A stretch of 64,000 bases of DNA from Dipteris shenzhenensis (Eukaryota > Polypodiophyta > Polypodiopsida > Gleicheniales), in NCBI GenBank assembly GCA_047967505.1, contig CM106541.1; one strand, written 5' to 3'. Below, one piece after another: positions 48,298-58,480 of the stretch. The notes beneath the pieces are model-generated. The model made no database searches. It was not told the DNA's origin and was given only the letters and a program-made list of their open reading frames with translations. The number at the start of each line of letters is the position of its first letter. The first letter of the stretch is position 1. Position numbers and translations under genes: made by a program.

Positions 48298-49809
48298 ATG
48301 GAGGCAGAAGGGCAGAATTCTAGGGTGAATCCTAGTGAGTCTAGAGTACAGTCTACACAACAGATGTCACATCATGCAGCACCTACTTTGATCGGTAGGA
48401 TTTCAATATTAGAAGATGCTTTACAGCAGATTATGAACCAGCAGCTTCAAGTGAATGCTAGTCAGAATGAGATTAGGGAGATGGTACAAGCCTTGTCGGC
48501 TAGAGCGTCTAGAATTGATAAGGGCAAAGCTCCAGCAGAGCGAGAGCCCAGTATACATTCATTAGAGCGCGCGAGGGTCAAAGTGCCTAATATCGCTAAT
48601 TATAGATCAGAGAAGTACGCTGGTTGGATGACCGAGCGCAGCTCTGATGTGATCGAGGTTTGGTTACACAAGTGGGAAGAAGCCTTCGCCATTTGTGAAA
48701 TTAGATCTGATCTAACTAAAATCCGTGAGGCCACGCACCTGTTTATTGAGGCAGCGGATAGATGGTGGATAAAGCAACAGAAGGATCAAGTTGCTCCTAC
48801 CACCTGGGAAGGGTTTAAATCCGAATTTAAGAAACACTTTCTCCCACCTGATGAAGAGTCCCGAGCTTGGGATGCTTATAGAAATCTTCGTCAGAGGAAT
48901 CTGTCGGTGGCAGAGTACACTGACAAATTCAGGGAATGTGTCATGAAAATAACAGATCCTCTCCCTATGTTGGTTCAGTTAAAAGACTATATCTATGGAC
49001 TGAACGACAAGATCAAAATGGAAGTTCGGGCTAAGTATGTGACTACATTAGATGAATCTATTGCAGTAGCCTTGAACTATGAGGATGCCAGAGGCAGATC
49101 TGGTGGATTTGTGCAGGCAGGGACTCAGTATGAGTACCCGAAAAAAGGGGGATTTCAGAGGAAATGGACTTCAAAGACAAGTGTCTCTCAGCCAAGTGGC
49201 CAAAACAAGCAGGTGAAGCCGGTTGAGGGACCAATAAAAACAAGTACCACCGTTGGGGTGAAAAGGAAATTAACTCTAATGGCAGCCCGGGCTTGGTCAA
49301 AGTCCTCGTTGACCCCTGAACAAAAAGAGAAAGCTAGAAAAGAAGGATTGTGCTTCGGCTGCCTTCAGCGACATCAGTGGAAAGATTGTCCACTGAATAA
49401 AGACCGTCGTACGGCTAATATGATAATATCTGAATGCGACATGGAAATGCAGGAGAGTCCCAATGCAGAACATATGCAGATGCAACTGGCGGGACCTTCT
49501 CAGAGGTTAGTACCTTGTTTGTTATGTGTGTCTGTTGCTAAGCTAGTGACGAGTGCACCTGATAACATCCTATCTAAGCCCGCAGCAATGGGGTATACAG
49601 CCTTTAATGATACGGAGTTAATTAAAATGAAAGGGCAAGTGGCCAATCATGATGTCATTGTGTTGTTTGACTCGGCGTCAACTCACAATGTGATTAACTC
49701 CAAGCTCGTGAAGAGGCTGAAATTAAAGACAAGTCCATCTGACTATGCGTATACAGTCAGAATGACAGATGGAAGTTCAACTGAAGTATGGGACCAAAGG
49801 GTTACCTAG
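48298..49809 (+). pseudogene. Gypsy gag and protease, 503 codons
   Basis: Starts at ATG 48298, right after the A-rich tract. Residues about 95-230 are a retrotransposon gag domain (WLHKWEEAF, RWWIKQQKD, FLPPDEESRAWDAYRNLRQ, SVAEYTDKF). A CCHC-type knuckle follows (CFGCLQRHQWKDC, residues about 350-362). The retropepsin-like part has LFDSASTHNVI (about 460-470), where the catalytic triad reads D-S-A instead of D-S/T-G. The frame stops at TAG 49807, but the downstream sequence continues in the same frame, so the stop is an inactivating mutation rather than a natural gag end. Confidence 0.92.
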
Positions 49810-52800
49810 TTGGAGCTTCGGATTCAGGACTATGCTGAGAAGCTTGATTTTGAAATGACCAAGCTTGCTCATGCAAATATAGCCCTGGGTATGGCGTGGC
49901 ATTCTAGGAAGAATCCAGCCATTGATTGGAAAAAGCACGTATATCAATTCAAGATGAATGATGTGCTTTATGTCTTGCGAGGTGAAAAAGATATATCTCA
50001 GGGACCGTTGGTTTCCGTGATGGAAATCAGAAAAGCTCAAGTAGAGTTTTAATTCCTTTGCACAGCATCGGTAGAGCCGGTTGATGATTCTTCGGCTAGC
50101 ATTGATGTTATGCAAAGTGGTGAGATGGCCAAGCTGGCTAATCTTATAACAGAGGAGTTCTCTGAATGTTTTAGGGATAAACTACCTTATGGGTTACCTC
50201 CAGAGCGGAAAGTTCAACATAAGATTGAACTGATCCCGAGGGCCGAACCTGTAAATAGACCTCCTTATAGAATGAGTTTTACTGAAGAGGCGGAGGTGCG
50301 TAGACAACTGGAAGAATACCTCAAGTTGGGGTTGATTCAACCAAGTTTCTCACCTTTTGCTATGCCAGTGATATTAAAGAAGAAAAAGGATGATACGTTT
50401 CGCCTCTGTATAGATTACAGAGCATTGAATAATATCACTGTTAAGCACAGGTATCCGATGGCTCGGATTGATGATTTACTAGATGCATTACATGGAGCCG
50501 TGATTTTCAGCAAGATAGATCTTAAGTGTGGCTACCATCAAATCCGGATTAGAGCCGAGGATGTGCATAAAATTGCTTTCAGAAGCAGGTTTGGTCATTA
50601 CGAGTTTTTGGTAATGCCCTTTGGACTTACTAATGCTCCTGCTACATTCGTCATGCTGATGAACGATTTGCTACGTCCGTATATCGAAAAGTTCGTAGTA
50701 CATTTTATTGACGATATCCTGATATTCAGTAAAAGTATTACTGAGCATCGTGAACACTTAAGAGTAGTGTTCAGTACTTTGAGGAAAGCTAGTCTTTATG
50801 TAAATAAAAAGAAAACTATACAAGGTATGGTTAGGTTTGAGTATTTAGGATTCATAATTACTTCACAGGGGGTAGAAATGGATCCGAAGAAAGTGGCTGC
50901 GATACTAACTTGGCCAATCCCTCAGAGTCTGACGGCGTTGCGATCATTCTTGGGATTTGTCTAGTTTTATAGAAGGCATATCAAAGGATATTCCGAAATA
51001 GTATCGCCATTGACTGATCTGACCTCAGCTAAAGTACCTTTTATTTGGGGACAGAATCAACAAGAAAGTTTTAACACCATAAAACAAGCTGTGGTCACAG
51101 GACCGGTGTTAAAAATAGTTGATCCCCAGAAACCGTTGTTTCTAGAAACTGATGCAAGTGGCATTGCGGTAGGAGCAGTCCTCCTTCAAGAGGGAAGGCC
51201 AGTAGCCTTTGAAAGCAAGAAGCTTTCTCTTTCTCAAAGGAATTGGCCAACTCATGAATTGGAGTTGTATGATGTTATCCATGCTTTGAAAACATGGAGG
51301 CATTATTTGTATGGTTCAGAGTTTTATGTGGATGTGGATCATGATACTCTGAAATATTTTTCTAAACAGCCTGACTTGAGGGGCCGCTTAGCTAGGTGGG
51401 CAGAGCTCATGCAGGAGTTTAATTTAACGATTCGGTACCGAAGGGAAAAAGACAATAAGCTTGCTGATGCGTTGTCTCGCATTATGCACAACCTGAGTTT
51501 CACGGTATTAGAGAGTGCTCTAATGACCGAGATAAGAGAAACTCAAAAGGTGGACGAGTTTGTCCAGAGCTTATGGCCTAAAGCTCATGTGTTAAAACCC
51601 GGGGAAAATGAAAAGGATGACCTGGCATCCAGAAAAGACCAAACTTATGCAAGATATACCATAAGGGATGGTATGCTAGTTAGAAATGGCAAGATTGTAG
51701 TACCTAGTCAGAATGATCTCAGGCAGAGAGTCATTCGACAATGCCATGATAGCCCGTGTGCGGGACATCCAGGAGTCGAGAAGACATATGATCTTGTGAA
51801 GCGAGATTTCTTTTGGCCAAAGATGAAAAAGCATATTCATGAATATGTGACACGGTGTTTCTCGTGTCAGGTAAGCAAGGCTGAGCGGGTGAAGCCACCC
51901 GGACTTTTACAGCCCTTAGAAATACCACTAAGTGGGAGAGCATTTCCATACTTTATTGTAGGACTGCCTACGACGCAAGGAGGGTATGATTCTATCCTTG
52001 CGGTGGTTGATCGTCTAACCAAGATGGCTCACTTCATTCCGACTAGAGAGTCTGTTAGTGTCCCGCAAGTGGCGGATTTGTTCATTAGACATATATTTCG
52101 TCTGCATGGATTGCCTAGATCCATAGTGTCAGACCGAGACGTCAGATTTACCGGTCATTTCTGGACAGCGGTATTCGAGACACTAAGGACTGAGTTGGGA
52201 ATGAGTGGTGGGGATCATCCTGAGACGGATGGTCAGACGGAGAGAGTCAACCAGACTTTAGAGGACATGCTGAGGGCATGTGTCATTGAGGCAACATACA
52301 TGGGACAAGTGGTTGCCATTGTTGGAGTTTGCCTACAATGATAGGAAACATTCCTCTACCGGGTTCAGTCCGTTTGAACTGAACTATGGTTATAGACCAG
52401 CCAATCCAACTATAGTTGGAGTACCTCAGAAAGTGCCTAGTGCCGCGAACTTTGTAGTTCAGATGCGGGAGATGCTAGCCCTTGCGAGAGCTAATATCTG
52501 CCAGGCTATGGATAGAGCCAAGGTGTATGCGGATGAAAATCGGTCTATAAGGGTATTTAAGGAAGGGGACAAAGTTTTTCTCAGAGTTCCTTCGCACTCG
52601 AAGTCATTGACTTCAGGAGAGTGTGTTAAGTTATCACCTCGATACTGTGGGCCGTGGTTAATTCTAAAGAGAATAGGCAGTGTAGCCTATAAATTAGAAT
52701 TGCCACAGGGGTGTAAGGTGCACCCGGTTTTTCATGTTTCGCGCTTAAAGAAATTTTTGCATACAGGTGACTCACTAATCGAAGGTGTGGTTTTGTTTCA

Positions 52801-52993
52801 GGAGATAGAGGATATTGCAAGGCGCAAGCCAACAAGAATCCTGGACCGAGGAACAATGCAAATACGAAATCGGAAGATATCCACGGTGTTGGTTGCATGG
52901 CATGGTCAGCCTCTATCGGAAGCTACCTGGGAATCCGTATACCAGTTACGGAGAGTGTTCCCAGATTTCATCATCGAGGACGCTGATGCTTGA
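49810..52993 (+). pseudogene. Gypsy pol: reverse transcriptase, RNase H, integrase, chromodomain
   Basis: Continues the gag frame. Stops occur at TAA near 50050 and TAG near 50962, and a frameshift near 52290. Reverse transcriptase (50110-50964) shows FRLCIDYRALN, KIDLKCGYHQI, MPFGLTNAPATF and FIDDILIFS. RNase H (51010 on) has FLETDASGIAVGAVL and KDNKLADALSR. Integrase has a zinc-binding H-H-C-C segment (HDSPCAGHPG... CFSCQ), then AFPYFIVGLP where family members have MDFIVGLP, so the first catalytic aspartate is tyrosine; SDRDVRFTGHFW and TDGQTERVNQTL follow. The C-terminal part (after 52800) has ILDR, LVAWHGQPLSEATWE, a chromodomain-like end, and finishes at TGA 52991. Confidence 0.93.
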
Positions 52994-53005
52994 AGAGGGA
53001 AGGAA

Positions 53006-53448
53006 TGTTATGCTCTAGCCGAGATAGCATGACCTCGGAAAGATCGGTGGGCATTTTCTCTTAGATGACCAACTTTTGTAATAGTTAATGTGCGTAATTG
53101 AAATGGTCAAGAGAAGTAACTGCCAAGGTCCTAGGTGAGGGTGAAATGGCATTGACTAGGTAGTTCTGAGTGCTAAGGCCTAGGTGCACCTAAATGTGCA
53201 ATAATGCCAAGGGGCAAGTGGTTTAAAATGTGTCCCAAGAGAGGGGTAAAAAGGTGCACCAAGTGGAGAGGCTAAAATGATGACATTTGGCAAGAACTAT
53301 CTAGGGAAATGAGGGTCTCGTGGATAAGCATGAGAAAAACAAAAGAACGAACTAATTAGAATATCTGTGATCCACGAGAGTAGGCTGGGTGGAACAAAGG
53401 AAATGCCATCGCCCGTGATCTGTGTCAAAGTAGAAATAGTGCTTAACA
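53006..53448 (+). repeat. 3' LTR, gypsy element
   Basis: 443-bp LTR following a purine tract that overlaps the pol stop codon. Confidence 0.95.
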
Positions 53449-53453
53449 AAAGG

Positions 53454-53570
53454 TCATGCATGCCACCCGGCTCAAATGGAAAAGTAAGATAGTTCTTGTT
53501 TGCTGGAAACAAAGGCTCCTTGCTGCTGCAAAAAGGTCATGCTTGCCACCCGGCTCAAATAGTTCTTGTT
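53454..53570. repeat. Flanking tandem duplication that predates the gypsy insertion
   Basis: The segment CTGGAAACAAAGGCTCCTTG plus GGTCATGC.TGCCACCCGG and AGTTCTTGTT occurs twice after the element (53454-53500 and 53501-53570), and its first part also lies just before the element (46856-46890). The element therefore landed in one unit of a pre-existing tandem pair. Confidence 0.8.
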
Positions 53571-53620
53571 CCCATAAGTTGTAGCGCCATCGGGGTCATG
53601 TAAGCATTGATCCCACCTCC

Positions 53621-53827
53621 GGAGTGCCGACAGAAACTCAGTACGAAGACTTTGTATAAATGGATGCTCAAGTATGTGTGGGTGTGTGGATTTGTATGTG
53701 TGAGAGCATATTTTTATACTATGGTCTACACCCATTGTTGGGCGCTGATGACGTCAGTGGGGATGTCATAGTAGCTAGTCCTTGCTATGCATGATGGAGT
53801 TTATGGTTTTCAACCTTGTGAGTGACT
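53621..53827 (+). repeat. 206-bp direct repeat, copy 1, with TGACGTCA
   Basis: Closely matches 60585-60790 in the same orientation (start GGAGTGCCGACA). Both copies keep the perfect palindrome TGACGTCA (here 53749-53756), a core bZIP/TGA-type site. Not recognised as a known element; LTR ends are not evident. Confidence 0.85.
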
Positions 53828-53939
53828 ATCATGAGATTGAAACTGCACTATGTTGTGTTTTTAGAGAATGAGTTTGGGAATGTTCCTGGATTCATCTAGG
53901 TATATTGATCCCACCTAGCGTGCTCGTCATGAAGAAGCT

Positions 53940-56130
53940 CCAAAATCATATAGGCTGTTCCGGAATCCCAAGGCAGTTATTTTGTGAACCTCGCTGTGCC
54001 TTGCTGTCCACTTTCTCCACGTTGGAAGCATTCATTGTTTTGCCATATACCTTGCAAGGCAGCTTTGATGAGGTGTCGTTGCATTTCATTTTTATATGTG
54101 CTTGCCTACCCAAATGCGAAGAACTGAAGATCATTCTCATTGTAGCTGCTGTTTTTAGGCTCCAACATCTCCATAAGCGTCTTTGCTCTCTCAATATTTG
54201 TTGGGAGCACAAGGGCTGTAGCAATGCTCGCCTGCCCAAATGATAAGAACTGAAAATCATCTTCGTTATGGATGCTATTATCACGCTCATACAGTTCCAG
54301 TAGTTCTCGTGCTTCCTCAACATTCCAGGGATTTTCAGTCCTCACATGTAATATCCTTCTAATCATGACACCCATGAGGTCTTTGAAAGCTGCCCATGTA
54401 TAGTGCTTCCAAGATGAAGTACACATCTTTAACTAGATGTGGGCATGACGTAGGCCATAATGAGGAATCTTGCCCTCATCATCCATTGGATATAATTTGA
54501 AATATCCTTCCAAATCTGAGAGCCATTCTTCTCGCTTATTAGGATTCTTGGTTTCTCCTTTGAATCTGTGGTCCATCAAAATATCTTTTAAGTGTCTACC
54601 ACACACCTGTCCAACCAAGCCCCTGCCAAGACAAGTCATCCCTGACCACAGATGGTATCACATAGGCATGGTGCTCATTTGACTAGGCGACTTTCATGTC
54701 CCAAACCCGTGTGCGTATTATGCATATGTCATCCTTCCACATAAATCTGTCCAGGCTGCATTTGAGGTAGTCTAGACTCTATGCAGAGCCTCCTATCTGA
54801 TTGAGATTGAGGCCAACTCCTCTCACATGCATTGTGCTGAAATAAAGCTGAGAAATAAGTGCTAGAGGGACAGGCTCTCCCAAAAGCATCCACATGAGGT
54901 TGTGGGATGCACTAAATGGTGGTAGTGAATCTCCATCCCCTGCATGTAGCTCAAGGATATCACCCCATTGGAAGTGTCACTGGTGGGAGTCTCTAGCTGA
55001 AGTTCTCCATGGGGAAGATCATAGTGGCCTGCTCACTAGTAAGTTTTCCCAAAATGAAAGGATCTTGCTGGTTGTGTAAAATATATTCTGCCTGCTGCCC
55101 ACCTGGCATCTTGTGTGGGATTACAGTAGAATCCCCATGAATTAGTGTACCTTGGTGCTCTTCCAAACAGGGTGTAGCATTATTGTGCCCTAGAAGATCA
55201 CCCTCCCTGGGAAGAAGCTGATTGCCCTTTTCCTTCATGATCCTCAACTTCTGTTTTAAGTTTTTCTCATCCCCAACTGCAGCCTTACCTTGGTCTCCTG
55301 CAACTGCACTTCAATGTGCATCCTTTTCATCATCTTGCATATATATATTACCTTGCTGCTGTGCACCAATGTACTTGATGGGAGTAACTGCTTAGACCAA
55401 TATGGTGGTGCAAGGGCTTCTTACCAACAGTATTATTGTGCGCATTTTTCAAAAGTGTCATATAAGCCATCTTCCTCTTGCAGTCCATTGTCTTCATTGG
55501 ATGTCATCTAGGTTGTACCGTGTAGATGCTGCTTCTATTATTGGCAGTGGTCATGAACATATCAGAATTGTCTGCAGGGCAGAGCCGTCTGGTATTATCC
55601 CTGAAATCTGCATGCTTGGACTGGTTTCCATCCCCACCATTAAGTCCAGTGCCAGATGAATGCATCTCTCGTGTGCTTCAGGAGCATGGCATGTAAGCTG
55701 AGCATCTCAAATTTCGATTCCCCTTTGATGTAGGTTCGTCTTTGACAATCTTGTGGGAGACTCTTTGGTGGATCAATATCCTTCGCATCCCCATTGTTTT
55801 GGTGTATAGGAAGAAGCATGGGCTGCTTTCCCATCTCCTGCATTGTAATGTGCACAACCTCTCCGACGTCCTCACAAATGTGTTCGCCGATTTGCTGGCC
55901 CACATGCTTCAGTGCCTTGGGCTATGAAGCATTGCCGATAAAGCATCCATGAATTTAGCCCTTGTGCCCCGGTTGTCTGTACAGTCCATACCTTGGCTGA
56001 CGTCATCTGACCAGTCCACACAGCCCTTGCTTGCTGGAAACCTTGCACAGACTGACCTTCTCAAGCATGGAGAGCCTCTGGGCATCTTTGCTCAGATCTA
56101 CCCTCCATGGTGGCTTCTCTCTGTCAGGTT
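53940..56130 (-). pseudogene. Degenerate minus-strand coding remnant, possibly gag-like
   Basis: A chain of minus-strand open segments: 55903-55640, 55247-54993, then 54639 to 54106 in one frame with a single internal TAG near 54432 and continuing past a stop to about 53940. Notable peptides: EEWLSDLEGYFKLYPMDDEGKI and, later, WKHYTWAAFKDLMGVMIRRIL. A short hydrophilic block followed by W-x-x-F-K-x-x-M is the general layout of retrotransposon gag domains, but the match is weak. An internal repeat is visible (ELLELYERDNSIHNEDDFQFLSFG against TLMEMLEPKNSSYNENDLQFFAFG). No protease, knuckle or polymerase was found. It may instead be a broken host gene. Confidence 0.35.
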
Positions 56131-57245
56131 CTTTCGTTTATTTGCTGCCCACATGGCAGCCCATGTGCTGCCCATGTGGCAGCCCCATGACCCTTTCTAT
56201 GGTCCTATGGTCTACCCCCCCGATGCACTCCTCATTTTTGGGCTCACAGGTGGGGAGGTGACCAACCCTAATCCAATAGAGGGGGCGATAAGAAATCGGC
56301 GTGAGCATAAAATCCAGATTAGATATGGGCTACAATTACTCTTGCAATTAGGGTATTTCGGAATCCACATTCCATTAGGCAACATTGCCTTGTGTATAGT
56401 CTCTCTTGTTCACTTCTCTCACCAAGCATATCCTATGTTGGACTTTGCTTTGACTGATCCCTACCAGAATTGAACGATTCAAAGGCAATGGACGAAGCGT
56501 TTGTGGTCACCCCATGAAACCTCTATAAGGCGAATCGCGATCTCTGGCCACAAGCAGCCGTCTACCGACTGAATCGTAAGCTGTGCTCGTTGGCCAAACC
56601 GTCGTACGTACGATGGATATGCAACCACCAACACACAAGCGTGGATTTCCGACCAGCCCGAGAAACCTCTACCTATGGGATTCGCCGTCAGCCCACAAGT
56701 GTATTCACCAGATGGAATCCAACCTGCCCACGGGCAGCTCTCTACCCATGGGATTCGTGATCTTTGCTACACCAAGAACTACCGTACGGATCGCAAAAAC
56801 TGCCATATGGGTTATTGCAACCCCGACCTCTGCTCATCAAATCTCGGAATGAAATCTCTCTTCCTTCTTCAGTTGGCGCCAATGCGACGCCAATCCTCCA
56901 TCCCTCCTGCCCATACCATTCCCATGCACGTAGGGACTTTGGATTTGGAAGGTTACATGTGAGCAAATCCATGACTTGTATGGACTTTGGCCCCTCTTTG
57001 GACTACTTCAATGGTCCAAGCATTTTATACCAAGGGGCAAATTGCCCTTGCCTCCTTTTTGTATCAATTAGAACCAAGGGGCATTTAGCATGAAAACTTC
57101 CAACTTAATTCTCCGAGGTATTGCCCACTTAGCGAGGGTTAAAAATTCATGTCCTTGTGACATGCCCCCTCTTGAAAAGTGGAGACCCCTTTTGTAACCT
57201 GCGAAGATCCCAAAGCAACTAGTAGCTTTCTGAAGCCTGTTTATG

Positions 57246-57395
57246 CCCCTCCTGAACGATTCGAAGGCAACTGACGAAGCTTTCATGGTCAGCCAGCCCC
57301 TCCTGTACAGTTCATAGGCAATTGATGAAGCTCTTTAAGACCAGCCCTTCCTAAACGATTTGATGGCAATGGACGAAGCATTTGTGGTCAGCCCA
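57246..57395. repeat. Three tandem units of about 50 bp
   Basis: Units begin near 57246, 57297 and 57345 with CCC.TCCT.A.., each containing GGCAA.TGA.GAAGC and ending in a GGTCAG/GACCAG-like triplet. They join directly onto copy 2 of the long direct repeat. Confidence 0.75.
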
Positions 57396-58164
57396 TGAAA
57401 CCTCTACAAGGCGATTCTATATCAGTGAGCCTGTTCGAGTCACTTGCAACACAGGACAAGTCTTCTATACCAGTGAGCCTGTTCGAGTCACTTGCAACAC
57501 AGGACAAGTCTTCTATACCAGTGAGTATATTTGAGTCACTTGCAACACAAGAAACCTTTTCTACATCAACATGTGTTACTATAATGTCCTCAATACCTGT
57601 GAGCATGCCACTATGATACTCTTGATCACTACTATAGCTTCTTATCAGTTTGGATCCCATTTGTGTTATAGTCCTTTTCTTCTGATAATATTCTGTCGTG
57701 TCTTCCATGACATTGAAGGAAACTATCTTGGGCAAACTTGATTTCAAGAAAGCTAACCCCCATTTACAAGTACTATGAACTTGTAGATGAGACATAGTAT
57801 TATGGACGTCTAGATGTGAAGTACTATCCATTGCATTTTGAATGACACCTGCACTAGTCAACTTAATTACCTCCACTATACAGAGAAAACTCTGAGCATA
57901 GCCCTTAAAGTTGCCAATTGCTAAAACTCCAGAGCAAGACAACATCTCTACCCTGGGATATGCGACCACCAGCCCAAAAGTGTGGAATTCTGATGAGCCC
58001 AAGAAACCTCTATGCATGGGATTCACCGTCAACCCACAAGTGCCCACGGGCAGCCCTCTACTCACAGGATTTGTGATCTTTGCTACGTCAAGAACTATCG
58101 TATAGAGAGGGAATCTAGCGACGACTGCTGCTTGGTGATTGCACCTGCGACCTCTGCTCATCAA
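57388..58164 (-). CDS. Hypothetical ORF of 258 codons with 16-residue repeats
   Basis: The longest intact frame outside the transposons and MTP1. Starting at 58164 it shows no signal peptide or known domain. Its C-terminal third holds repeats of a 16-residue unit containing SCVASDSNRLTGIEDL, encoded by a 48-bp minisatellite (57423-57566), plus a more diverged first unit. The N-terminal third lies in copy 2 of the long direct repeat, where copy 1 has no matching open frame. The frame may therefore be a chance product of the repeat (48 is divisible by three). I keep it as hypothetical at low confidence. Confidence 0.2.
   Translation of the reverse strand: MMSRGRRCNHQAAVVARFPLYTIVLDVAKITNPVSRGLPVGTCGLTVNPMHRGFLGSSEFHTFGLVVAYPRVEMLSCSGVLAIGNFKGYAQSFLCIVEVIKLTSAGVIQNAMDSTSHLDVHNTMSHLQVHSTCKWGLAFLKSSLPKIVSFNVMEDTTEYYQKKRTITQMGSKLIRSYSSDQEYHSGMLTGIEDIIVTHVDVEKVSCVASDSNILTGIEDLSCVASDSNRLTGIEDLSCVASDSNRLTDIESPCRGFMG
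57423..57566. repeat. 48-bp minisatellite, three copies
   Basis: Units start at 57423, 57471 and 57519 (CAGTGAG...), the first two almost identical (GCCTGTTCGAGTCACTTGCA). A diverged relative follows near 57585-57615. Confidence 0.9.
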
Positions 58165-58480
58165 GTTCCCGTACGAAATATCTTTCCCTTCTCCAGTTGG
58201 CGCCTATGCGACGTCAATCCTCCATCCAAAAGCCTCTTGTCCATTCCATTCCCATGCACGTAGGGACTTTGGATTTGGAAGGTTACATGTGGCAAATCCA
58301 CGGTTTTGCCCCTCTTTGGACCACTCCAAAGGTCCAAGCATTCAATACCAAGGGGCAAATTTCCTTTGCCCCCTTTTTCGATCAATTAGAACCAAGGGAC
58401 ATTTAGCACTAAAACTTCAAACTTAATTCTCCAAGGTAATGCCCTCTTAGCTTGGGTCACGTCCTCGTGACACGTATGTC

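Larger units (their letters stand above)
46891..53448 (+). mobile_element. Ty3/gypsy chromovirus, full length but inactivated
   Basis: A complete 6558-bp plus-strand element. LTRs of 446 and 443 bp (46891-47336, 53006-53448) begin TGTTA and end TAACA and differ by about eight substitutions and one 3-bp indel (1.8 percent). Target duplication AAAGG at 46886-46890 and 53449-53453. Primer-binding site at 47339-47350 and polypurine tract at 52992-53005. Domain order gag, protease, reverse transcriptase, RNase H, integrase, then a chromodomain-like end, marks it as a Ty3/gypsy chromovirus. Confidence 0.96.
56467..58480. repeat. Long direct repeat pair with internal insertions
   Basis: Copy 1 (about 56467-57172) and copy 2 (about 57351-58480) share two blocks: a 65-bp block (GGCAATGGACGAAGC; 56467 and 57351) and a block of about 520 bp (56614-57172 and 57955-58480) containing CCCATGCACGTAGGGACTTTG. 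Copy 2 carries about 540 bp extra between the blocks, including the 48-bp minisatellite. Divergence is several percent with indels. They could be LTRs of an unknown element or a local duplication; no TG...CA ends or target duplication were identified. Confidence 0.75.

Noticed and set aside
55949-56473. Plus-strand ORF of 174 codons
   Set aside because: No recognised domain. The opposite strand reads more like former coding sequence, and the ORF runs into the direct-repeat block.
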